From the NCBI GenBank assembly GCA_002118135.1, contig BDIU01000256.1:290623-354622 (forward strand): a stretch of 64,000 bases of DNA, read 5' to 3'. Source of the stretch: Trebouxia sp. TZW2008. Taxonomy: Eukaryota; Chlorophyta; Trebouxiophyceae; Trebouxiales; Trebouxiaceae. Shown here in pieces: positions 49,074 through 60,535 of the stretch (position 1 is its first letter; every line of letters starts with the position of its first letter). Position numbers and translations under genes: made by a program. The notes below the pieces were generated by a model. The model was not told where the DNA came from and searched no databases. It saw only the letters and a list, made by a program, of their open reading frames with translations.

Positions 49074-52000
49074 TCATGTGCCAGGCCTAGGGCTGGTGGC
49101 AGGCGTTCCTGCTGATGCTGCTTCTTTCTCCCAAGCTTTGTAGTTCTCCATGACGCCTTGCAGCATCGGCCTGGTGTCTTCAAAGATGTCTGTCATGCTC
49201 TTGAAGAGCGGAATGCCCACTATGCTGAAGAAGCTCAGCTGCAGGCGCGCAAGTATGTTTATGTTTTGCTGCAAGGACATGCATACATATGCTTTGATAC
49301 ATGCGCATCACTGTAGGCTACACACAGAAGCTGGCAGCCTACACGATGTTGCCCTTAGCTTGGTAATATGCATGCTGCAAACATGCTGCTGCTTTGCCTG
49401 CTGTGATCAGCATGCTGACAACAGATACGCTTAATACCAAATGCCATGGACATAAGGGTCATGCACTGCCATGACATGAACAGGCTTGGCATGCATGCAG
49501 GCAAAATGTGCCTTGTACATGCACAATGACATGCGCGATCATGACATGCTGTGGCTACCCTGCAGCATTGGTCTAGACAGCAATTGAGAGTCGATAAACG
49601 CAGCACCTGTGAGCGGGTGATGCCTCCCTTGTTTTGCCTGTCCATGAGAGGACTGACAGTCATGCCCAAATGCTTCTCTCTGTCACCCTATAGTGCACAG
49701 AAAAGGCAGGTGTGTTGACCCATGTGACTGGAAGTGTTTTGCCATGTTGGGTGATGATGACAAGGCTACACCAGATATAGCTAAGCATGTGACAGGGATT
49801 GCAACTTGCAGGCACAGATGCTGTAGCCAAGTAGCATGCAACATTAATTTTTGAAGTCAGATCAGCAAGCCGACGTCTCATGGCATTGTCTGCTAGAGCA
49901 CATCTGTAGCATACCACAGTTGTGAGTGCTCTGAAAGGCCATGCTTGCTGGACAACACATGCTCTACTTTTACCAGAGCGCTCAGGAACAGATGCAGCAG
50001 CCATAGCAGCCCTGTCAAGGCCTTGACAAGGCTCCTAGGAGGCAACCAGACAGTAGATCCTTGAGGTGAAAGGATGTGTGTGCACAGCATACAATCAGGG
50101 TGACAGTATCACCTGCAAGAAGAACTCCTCTTCTAACAGCAGGGCCCAGCGCTTGTGCACATCTGGAGTTGCAGCCAGATGCCCAATGTCAGCGCACTTC
50201 AGCGCAACCTGCATTCCACATACAATAACGAGCTGCTTGAGAGAGGTTAAGCTAGCAATGACATCCTGGAATGACAGCAGCAAATTTGGCATGTTTTGCA
50301 ATGTGTTGATGGACAGAAGCATTAGGTTGCAGATGCCAACTGTGCTCAAATGGCATCAATGACAAGCGGCGGATCCACGTCTCATAGCACAGCCTTGGCA
50401 TGCAGCACAGACTCATCATCTCTGGCAAAGCCTGACATCACTGTGCATTTATTTGTTGCCTATTTTTGCCTTCTGATGTAATGTGTGCAAAAGACCACAA
50501 ATTGTTGCCGCAGCCTAGCATGACTGCCGACCACTTGTGAATTTGTTAGGGCCTCCTGCCAGGAGCTTGGTCACAAATGTCAAAGAGCTGCAGGCATGCT
50601 TCAGACTGCACACAACTACCTCGTGGTGCATTAAGGACTCATTTTCAGCTGCAATACCAGACTGTGGGCAAGAGGCACAAGCCAGCAGCTTTTTCAGTCA
50701 AGACAGCAAAGCACAGCTGCAGGTGACAGCGCACCTGGCGTATGATGCCCTTGTTCTCCTCGCTGACGTTGTCCCAAGGAGAGTTGTCATTCTGGCTGCC
50801 AGTCCCCCTTGACAAGTGACTGGGCTGTGCCGCTGCTGGCGTCCGCACAGAGTGAGCACGGTTGAGGTCTATGCTGTGACGACTTCCCGCGTTGTGTCGC
50901 ATATCAATGCTGTGCCGAGGCGGAGCGCGATGGGGAATGTCGTCCGGCAACTCCATGGAGCTGCTACGACTGGATGCCGTGTCTCGTCGTTGAAACGTGT
51001 TCTGCAGCAGAATGGCGGTCGTCAGGCGATTTCATGCTTTTGATCAGTGCCGGATTTGACTTTGAACAATGCTGTTGTGCAGTCGCAGCCAAGACAGGAA
51101 AAGAGGACATGGCGTCGTCTGCAGTCGCTTTCGCTGGTGTGCAGGCACTGAGTGAGGAGCAAGAAGGTCACCTCCTTGAGCTCTCTTGAGCCACTGCGAC
51201 TAGTTGTTGTGGTGCTCCGTTGAAACAGATTCTGCACACAAACAAGCCGCTGCTGACAATACACCATCAGTGGGCTTGCAGAGAGGGGCACTTGTGTGAA
51301 TGTTGTATGACTGTGAGCTTCAGTGTTCAAGGTGCAGTTCACTGATCAGCAGACATTTGGCTCATGACCAGGATATGTAGCTCAGGGCTGTCTAAGCCAT
51401 GAGTATCAGGTCATTGTGAAATTGCAACATTGACCTGTGGTGCATGTAAGACATGCTGCTCTTGCAAAAGACACTGCTCCGATAAGACAATGTAGGGCAT
51501 GCAAGACATTCACAACAGCAGACCTACCTGGAATCTGCTCAGGATGTTGAAGTGCTTCTTCATGTCAGTCCCCAGCACTTGCTCAATGACAGCTGTGCGC
51601 AGTGTACGGTGATCCGCGCGGGACAGCCCCTGTGCAAAAATGACCTTTTGGACACCATGTTCAGGACAAAGATGCTGAAGACAAATGCAACTCTTTCATT
51701 TGTTGCATGCTCCCTATGCCCAGGCTGTATGCATTGCTTGCTGCAGCAACACAAACAGTAGCGTTTGCAGCACAGCATGAAGTTCACTGTCACTGCCAAG
51801 TAAGTGCTGGACTGCATTTGACATGCTCACCAATACAAGAAAGCATGGAAGAGGTGTCCGTAGCAAAGCGCTCTGATGCATGTGTACCTCAGTGAACCTG
51901 TAGCGAGGCTCCCCAATGAGCCTTGCTGCAGCCGCCAGGTGGTGATTCTCAAGAGGCGAGATGTCATTGTAAGTGACTGCCAGCTTGTCCCTTGTCTGGA

Positions 52001-55000
52001 TTAGGAAGTCATTGTTGACACCGCCGTGCTCATAGTCATGGATGGCTGCGGCTATGTAGCAGGCCAGCATCATGAGCTCATCACACACCTTGCGGCGCAG
52101 AAGACCTCCATGGTGCATGATCATGTGCATCATTTGCACCACGCTGGCAACGTGCAGACTGCAAGCAGAGCACAAGATTATGCCAAGGACTGATGGAGCT
52201 CAAAGAGTGCACTTAAACAACGCAAGCGTGTTGCCAATGTGTGTTGCAGCACATTCATAGACTTATTAAGGGAAGTACAGCATACTCCGGATTTTCAGAT
52301 GAACATGTCTGATATGAAGACATTGACATTGTAGAGAAAATGCAATGAGGCCCCAGTTACTGCATACCAATTGCTGTGGTGCTGCCGAGCAAGAACACCA
52401 CAATGCAAGGACAAGTTGCTTGTGAACCAGCAAAGTGGTTACAGTAACACATTGTACATACAAGTACACTTTCAGCACACTTGACTTTCCATCACCTGCT
52501 GTGGTAGGGGTTGTTCAGGTAGCCCCTCTCAATGCGGCACAGGTATCTGGACAGCTTGACTTCATTCAGGTTGAACCGGTGAATGAGACCAGTAGACTTG
52601 ATGTAGTGGAAGGTCAGCACAGACAGATGATTGCCACTGGTCTCTTCAGCAAAGGCAAACATGTTGAACTGCCAGCTCCTTTCCGACTCCTGCAAAGTCA
52701 AATCTGCCAGGCTGAAGGCATGCATAACAGCTGTTTGGGGTGAATTTTGGGAAAGGAAACTATCAAGGGCAATTTAATGACATCAAGTCCCTGGCAGCTC
52801 GCATGCACTGTGCATTGTGGCAACTTCATGCATAGCTACAGCATCACACCGCAGACAGGATTCATTGAGCCGCGTGAGTACAGCATACCAGAGTCAGCAA
52901 TCCCACACAGACACGCATGTCTTGCTACAGTGCAGGACTACAATGCACGCTGACTTGCGGAGCCGACAGGTTGCTCTTGTACTTATACAGCAGGGTTCTG
53001 ATTCCTGCCAAGCATCAACAAGAGGAACAACAGCCTGATCAGGCGGGGAGGCACAAGAAGAAGGACGGCAATATACCTGCAGCATGCGCTCCACCTGTAG
53101 CGTGATGCTAGAGGTGATGCCAAAGTCCAGCTCCTTGTCAAAGGAGGTCTCACTAGTGATGGAGCTGGTGCTGACCATGCTGCTGCGGCGTGCCCTAGAC
53201 CGACTGTATGTCTCCTGAACCCCTGCTGGGCTTCCAGGGGGGTCAGCACCCCCACTGCTGCTGCTTAGGAGAGCCTCTGACCTGGTAGTGTTGCCCTGTG
53301 AAGAAGAGAAATAGTTTACACATTACAAGCCAGTGCAAATGGTCAGCACAGCCTCAAGCCTGTGGGGTTGCCGGAACCATGCTGGGCTGCCAGAGGCGTC
53401 AGCCCCACCTTGCTGCTGCTTGTCACAGCCTGTGACTAATGCTCTGTGACTGAGCAGGTGGTCGGCACAGTGATTTGAGGCAGTCATGTGCAGCTGAGCC
53501 TGAGGTGCTGAAACTTGATCAGATCAACACTAGCATCAATCTGCACAGTCCAGTCAGGGAGCTTTACCTTCAGCAGCTGAAACATGGCCAGGCCCATGTC
53601 AGCATCAATGTCACTGTCCTCCATGAGCTGTTGCAATTGCTGAATAAGACTGCTTGTTCAGCTTCTGTTGCACAATTCACGCTGAGCAGCTGCACCATGG
53701 CCAAACCCACATCAGCATCAATGTGACTATCCTCCATGAGCTGTTGCAGTTGCTGAGCAAGACTTCTTGTTTGGTTTCTGTTGCACAGCTTATCTTGAGC
53801 AGCTGAAGCATTGCCAGGCTGACATCAATATCATTGTCCTCCAGGAGTTGCTGCAGTTGCTAAATACCACTGCATGTACCCAGCATCCATAGACTGGGCC
53901 AGTCTCTTACCTTGAGCAGCTGAGCCATTACTGGGCCGACACCAGCATCAATGTCACTGTCCTCTATGAGCTGCTGCAATTCCTGAGTAAATCTGCTTGT
54001 TCAGTTTCTGTTGCAGAACCTACCTTGAGCTGCTGCTTCTGCCTGATATCATCAGCAACAGCAGAGGCTGCTGACATTGATCATGATCAAGTCAGCCTCT
54101 TCATTGCAGCTCACCTTGAGCAGCTGAACCATGGCTAGGCCCACATCAGCATCAACGTCACTGTCCTTCATGAGCTGCTGCAGTTGCTCAATACCACTGC
54201 TTGTACTCAGCATCCATAGACTGAGCCAGCCTCTTCAGTAGTGCTTACCTTGAGCAGCTGAACCATGGCCAAGCCGACATCAGCATCAATGTCACTGTCC
54301 TCCATGAGCTGCTCCTCCAGGCTGACTGGCTGCCGCAGATCCACATTGGCTTGGCTGAGTAGGTGGAACAGCTGCACTGTCTCCTCATTGTCTGGCGTCC
54401 TGCCCTGCAGTCGAGTAAATGGCATTGATCACAACAGTCAAGAGAGGGGATGGCCCCATTGAGCAGGTGTAACAGGTGCACAGTCTCCTCATTGTCCAGA
54501 TCCCTGCCCTGCAATGAGATAAAGAGCAGCATTGTGGTTTGTGCTAGTGTCAGAGCCAGCAACCTATCATTTGCTTCACCGCCCTGCAGTCAGGCGGGAT
54601 GGGATAGCTTGACTGAGCAGGTGGAAGAACTGCACTGTTTCCTTGCTGTCTGGCGTCCTGCCCTGCAGTCAGACAAAATGGAGTGACACTGACAGCGGCA
54701 CTGTCTGTTCATTGCCCACTGTCTGATCCTGCAATGTCGTGTCATCGCCTGCTGGCCAGCCCTTCAGTGGGAGAGACGAGATTTCCGACAGCAAATCTGG
54801 CGTGAAAGCTGCACTGCTTCTTCATTGTCCTGTGCTCTGCTCTACAATCAGCCAAAGAGAGTCAGTCACGGCTGCATTGGACTCAACAGCTGCACAGACG
54901 CTTTTCTGTCCTGGAGTCAAACGGAATGGATTGGCCTGGCCCAGCAAGTGAAACAGCTGCATTGTCTCCTCACCATTTGGCGTCCTGCCCTGCTTTCAGA

Positions 55001-58000
55001 CAGAGAAGTTCAGTCACAGCAGTGTTGAGTCAACAGCTGCACATTTATTTTTCTGCCCTGGAGTCCGGCAGAATGGACTGGCTCGGCTGAGCAGGTGAAA
55101 CAGCTGCACTGTGTCCTTGTTATCTGGCATCCTGCCCTGCAATTAGAAAAAGAGGATCAGTTACAGCAGCATTGCAAGAAGAAACCATGTTGAGTCAAAA
55201 GGTAAGCAGCTGCTCCACAGTGTTTTTGCAGTCGAGCAAGATGAAGCGGCTTGGCTGAGCAGGTGGAAAAGCTGTACTGTCTCCTCATTGTCTGGCATCC
55301 TGCCCTGCAGTTGGTGACAACTTAGGTACCAATGATGATAAATCAATGAGAAAAGCATGAGATCCAATAGCAGTACAAGCACACAAATTGAACCAACATA
55401 CTTGTGTTGCCGCTTCAGGTGGTATAGTTCTCAGGTCTTGTATCATCCCTACAGTTCAGGTTCTTTGCAAAAAGTGTATACAGGTTTGGCTGTCCTGTAT
55501 CCAGTATACAGAACGTATGCAGCCCGAGGGTCTTGTCAATAGGCATGCCACATTGACTCTTAGTGGCTCATTCAAACATGCATGTATCTAGCCAGATACT
55601 GGGCTGACCATGATGAGACCCTGCAGCAGGTCTAGGGTCTTGTCAATGGGCGTTTGCCCATCAAACTGGTGACTGGGCAGCTTCTCATTCACTACCGCCT
55701 CCAGCCGTTCAACCAGGCTTGTGTTCTGCTGCTGCAGGTTGTCCTTCTCCTCCTGAATTGTGGCATTGTAAGACTCCAGCTGCTGCTTCTGCTCTTCCAA
55801 AAGCTGCAACTGCCTGCAGGCAGCGTCATTGCTTAGGCATTGCTGTGCAAGAGTACCTTCCAATCTGTATGACGCCAAAACTACTTGCAGTAGCCTGTCT
55901 TGTATCTTCTGGACATTAGTAATGCACGACTCCAGCCATAAATTGAGATCTACATGTCAAAACAGTCAACACTTGCGAGCAATACAGTATGCTTGATGCA
56001 AATGCAACACTAGCTTGCATATTAACCATTTATTGTTCCAACATGCAGCGCTGGACCTGCTTAGCTGCAATGACAGATGCCATTGTCACATGACAAGATG
56101 GCTTGCAACGTTTCCACTGCCCTGTTCTATGCTGAACATGTAGACAATCATGTAACAAATTGGCTACTTGCCTGGCCAGCTCCTGTTTCTGCAGTAGCAG
56201 CTCAGCCTGCATCTGCTTCTGCTGGGTCACATTGTACAGCTTGACCAAAACTGCTGGCCGACCATCCACAGGATCCTGCAGGACATGCGGCATTTCTTGG
56301 CTTCAATGACATGATCGTTGCATGCCATTAACAAATCATACTGATATGATCATCACATGCCATCAACACATCATTTGCAGCTGCTGACATGTGTTGCGAC
56401 GGGACTGCTGGGAGTGAACCCAAAAACTGACGGCAGCACCAACAGGTGATATCAAACATGCAGATATTTGACAGGCAATGAGGATGTATATCACTGGCAG
56501 GACTGATGAATAGCACGCAGCTTGAGAGGAGGAGTAACAATTGTTTTCCCTTTGGCCTTCAAGCGCATCATCAGCATAGGCGTTGCACATTCAATGAGCG
56601 GCTTCACTGGAGCAAAGCCATCAGTAGAGCCCACACTGATTGGGAAAGCACATCAAGGTGGGCCACAATGCAAACAGAGCACACTTGATCTGCTCTCCCA
56701 ACTTATATGAGACAGGGCGTACGTTGATGGGCCACATTTCAAAGAGGGTCCAGCGGGCTTTGTCTGGGTGCTTGCGGCTGGTGTTCGGCATGGAGAACCG
56801 GTGCACCTCTTCTTTGCGCTCAAAGATGACATTCATAGCCTCCTCAAAGGCAGCTTCAGGTGTTGTCCCCAGATCTGATGCAACAGCATCAGCATGTTTG
56901 GCATTTACGACAGCGGGCAGGCCAAGTCAGGACCGTGATTTCATTGTGACGGGCTCCTTCAAAATAGCTGCTATGATACCAGCCAAAGTGAAAGCTGCAT
57001 TTGCAAAATAAGACACAGGGGCAGCTTTAGGCATCATGGCCAGAATGGTTGTCACGGAGACAACATGTGAGGGATGTTCCACTATGTCATATACTGCATG
57101 GTTATCTTGGACTGACGGGCATGTGGTCATTGCCATTATGGGGCACATGTGGTAAGCTTTGTTGACTGGCTGAAGCATTTAAATATCTTCTGCATGTTCA
57201 GAGTTCAGGCTTGCAAGAAGGCAAAGTTGAGGCCGCAGCTGGAAAGCTAGGACAGTAGAAGGACCAGACTGAAGATATGTGTGCTAACCAACAGGCAAGA
57301 CGCACCAACAGGCCGGCAAAACAAACACTGTGCCAAATCAAGCATGCTCAGCATGCTTTGGGCGCAAGCTACTGGGCAGCGCAACTGTGCAGCTCTTGTG
57401 CGTGAACTTTGATGCCTGATTGATGATACTATGCCTGAGCAGGCCAGTTCAAGCGCAAGATCCACAAATCACCCTTTTGTACCGCATCAAATAAAGACAT
57501 GTGCGATACGTTCCGTACTGCTCAAGGCATGCTGACATGTGGGCAAGAGAATGACTTGCCTAGCATGCTCCAGAATTGTAACAGGCATAAATAGCCATGA
57601 TGCTATCAAAGGGAAGTAGTCAAATAGTAGTTGTGTTTACAGCGTAGGGGCGTACCTGTGTAGATGCCTTGCTGGAACAAGTCCAACAAACAGATGTCCC
57701 TGCCATTGTCTGCAGCAGCAACACTAGTGTCATGCTCAGCTCTGCTTGAAAAGCTTGTCATGTATATTGCATGACATTGTATCTTGCTTGACGTTGTATG
57801 TTGCTTATGCTTTGAAAGCATGTCTTGTCTGTGACAGGATTTGGGGATCGAGCTTTTGACACACATGAATGAACGACACATCTCATGTCACTACTGTAGT
57901 GAGTGGTGATGCATTGCTTGCTAAAGGATGTAGTCACAAAGTGCAGATCAGGAGCTATTGCGGTGCTGCAATGAGTGCATCTCATATGGGTAATCATGTG

Positions 58001-60263
58001 TTGGCATTGTAAAGCTGTCACGATGCAATCATGGCAGCCAAAAGACATTTACAAGAGATTTCCTGTTGCGCTAATTGTGGGAGCTATGACTGTGCTGTGT
58101 CAGAACAATGATAGCACCCAAGCAAGGTAAAGAGGCTCATGCATGGAATGACATGCAGGAGGCTCACTCAGGTGGTTGTAGCGCTCTCTGCCTCTCCTGT
58201 TGGCCATCAGCAGCCGGCCAGTGTTGGAGAACATGAAGGTGTGAATGGGCGCCACATGGTTGATAGCAGCCAGGCGAGCAGACTCCTCTGAGGCAACATG
58301 TTCCAGCTGCGTCATGTGGCATTTCTCCACAACACCAGGAGACGTCTCAACTTTCAGCGCCTGCATGATCAGCAGCCAACCGATGTTGAAGAGTTTGAAA
58401 GGTGTGAATGGGCGCCACATGGTTGATGGCAGCCAGGCGAGCACACTCCTCTGATGCAACTTGTTCCAGCTGCATCATGTGGCATTTCTCCACATCACCA
58501 GGAGACGTCTCAACCTTCAGCGCCTGCATGATCAGCAACCAGACAATATCAAGGCCCATGAAGATTTGTATAAACAATGATTTGGTCGATGGCTGCCAAG
58601 CGCGCAGACTCCTCTGAGGCAATCTGTTCCAGCTGAGTCATGTGGCGTTTCTCCACAACACCAGGGGAGGTCTCAACTCTGAGTGCCTGTGTCATCAGCA
58701 GCTGACTCAAACATGTTGCACAGTAGAGTTGTGCAACAGTCTGCTTGAATGTAAGCATGGGAGAAGTACTTGTCTGCTTTTAGAGCAGCATTGGCATATA
58801 CGCAAGTCATCATTTAGGCACAGGAGTGGACATGAAGCATACAAGCAGCAAGGGCATGGCCAGAGCTGTCTTGTGCAGCAGGCCTCTGCAGCCCGACTAG
58901 TAACCCTGTGCCATGGGTGGGTCTTTCGGCAGAATGTAGGAGTCGGTTGATGCCTTAAGAACAGCACAAGCTAGTCAGCTCACACGCAATTGCGAAGGCA
59001 CAGGTCATGCATCAGGTAACTATATGCAATGTGTGTTTCTCCTCAAACTGCATTTGCATTTGCAGAGAGTTAAGAGATGCTTGGTCTTGCATTTGTGCAT
59101 ACTGCTTGCAAGTCACCAAGCTGTTGAGACTGCAGCTGCTGTAAATGTCCCTCAACTGCATAGCTGCGATATATAAGTGTTGCATTGTCACAAGCCGGCG
59201 ACAGGCAGGCGGGTTATTGTCCTTCGGGGACCTAGTCATGAAGACGCCAGACTATATCATGTTTGACACGGAGTGTGGGTTTGGCAGGGCCTTGCATGAG
59301 TTCTGTGCAAATGCACATTTGCAAACTGACTTCAGTGTTACCTGCTGCAACAGGGTGAGATGCTGGTGTTTGGCAGAGATGCCCTCAAAGACAGGACCCA
59401 GCAAGCTCTGTGCCTGTACCCATGTCCTGTGCACAGTCCCCTGCACAAAGTGAGAGCCTCAACCAACAGCCATGACTGCTCATAGTATGTTGTGCCATCT
59501 TGTGCTGAGCTGCTTTGGGCTAAGCGATGCTGAGCTGTGCCAACAAAGACATCTCGTTTGACACAAAAAGCTTGACACAAGTCTGAAGCAAAACATTCAC
59601 CAGAACTGCCAAGTAATGACAGTGTTGATTGCTGTCTGCCTATTCTGTTCAAAAATCTTCAGACAATTATAACATCAGCAATGCGTGAGTTCTGGCCTAT
59701 CGTGTCAGGAGAATTAACGCATTGCAGTTCAGCAAAGGCATGAGCTGAGCAAAGCTTGATTGCTTGTGCTTACTGCAAGGAGCTGTTTCACAAGCTCTCT
59801 GCGGTTTTGCTTTTCTGGCAGACTTTGACTATCCAGCTGCGCTCTGATGTCTTCTTTGGAGCGGAAAGCCCCAAGGCTTTGCTTACATGCCTGATTCTGA
59901 TAGATTGGGCGGACAAAGTTGACAAAGCCATCAGGACTGCGCAGCGCCAGAAAACACCTTGTTTGTGTTGAGACTTTAGGGGACAAACACAGCAAGAAAA
60001 GGTAGCACTACCTGTTGGGATCGTCGCGTGACCCGGAAATGACGACCCATGATGGATTGCTGACTTTATTGAGCAGTTCGAAGCTGTCTAGCGCCCATAC
60101 CCGATCCTCGTCGTTTACTTGACAGCTGACGTCTCGCTCAGAGTAATGGTAAGGTCCACTAACGCCTGCACATTCTCAAAGCATAATTCAGGAGTCCAGC
60201 CTTGCGCTGCTTGCACCTCAACAACCTGTCAAGCCAAAACCTACCGGGGGACGAAAGGGGCAT
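49074..60263 (-). CDS. PAS-domain cyclic-nucleotide phosphodiesterase
   Basis: Hydrolyses cAMP and/or cGMP, ending cyclic-nucleotide signals. Eighteen exons, right to left: 60245-60263, 60012-60165, 59774-59936, 59342-59440, 58168-58360, 57656-57709, 56723-56874, 56172-56275, 55609-55813, 54249-54404, 53077-53295, 52496-52689, 51888-52158, 51528-51629, 50735-51001, 50113-50208, 49607-49687, 49074-49268; total 907 residues, all phases consistent. N-terminal PAS-like sequence (SFELLNKVSNPSWVVISGSR), then a clearer PAS domain (PIHTFMFSNTGRLLMANRRG through DPVDGRPAVLVKLYNVT), a coiled coil (exon 9), a Ser-rich linker, and from about residue 506 the PDEase domain. Metal and catalytic residues are visible: PYHSSLH, HDYEHGGVNN, ITYNDISPLENHH-like YNDISPLENHHLA and ALKCADIGHL. 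An 89-residue Ser/His-rich exon interrupts the catalytic domain. The first, 19-nt exon is inferred from phase and is the weakest call. Confidence 0.92.
51120..51233 (-). repeat. Decayed copy of phosphodiesterase exon 15
   Basis: NLFQRSTTTTSRSGSRELKE after CTGCAG parallels NTFQRRDTASSRSSSMELPD of exon 15 (50735-51001). Confidence 0.8.
53560..54248 (-). repeat. Echo copies of phosphodiesterase exon 10, 3' side
   Basis: Five copies of about 115-140 bp repeat codons for EDSDIDADVGLAMVQLLK and the donor in the intron after exon 10. Confidence 0.9.
54405..55320 (-). repeat. Echo copies of phosphodiesterase exon 10, 5' side
   Basis: Six copies of about 110-160 bp repeat CTGCAG plus codons for GRTPDNEETVQLFHLLSQ in the intron before exon 10. 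Confidence 0.9.
55814..56171 (-). other. Probable GC-AG intron in the phosphodiesterase gene
   Basis: The donor reads AG then GCAAGT, the usual form of GC donors. It gives phase 2 and joins ELAR to QLQLLEEQKQQLES without breaking the coiled coil. A GT two codons later would also be possible but does not match the next exon's phase as well. Confidence 0.6.
58361..58695 (-). repeat. Two echo copies of phosphodiesterase exon 5
   Basis: Copies near 58400-58528 and 58555-58692 encode close versions of exon 5 from ALKVETSPG to ESARLAAI; both keep long open frames. Confidence 0.9.
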
Positions 60264-60535
60264 CACTGGAGGGATGCCCTTGGACTGCTGATATTCTCGG
60301 GGAGCTGACCAGTTGCTCAGGACCTGCTGATTGTTATCTCGAACCAAGGTGCAACACCCTCATAACCTATGTCCCAACATGCATAGAGCTTCTACATCTG
60401 CTGTAGTCAAAGCAGAGATCACAGCAGCGATGTTGCCTAATCAAAAATTCGATTGTGGGCGAAATGAGTCACCAGGCCAAAAACAATGATGTGATGCCAC
60501 AGGACTTTGTCTAGCGCAAAATTAGAATTCACTTA
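60264..60535. promoter_or_regulatory. Compact bidirectional promoter
   Basis: Only 272 bp separate the inferred start codon of the phosphodiesterase gene (minus) from the start of NTH1 (plus). Both promoters and 5' UTRs must share this space unless the phosphodiesterase transcript starts in a non-coding upstream exon. Confidence 0.45.
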
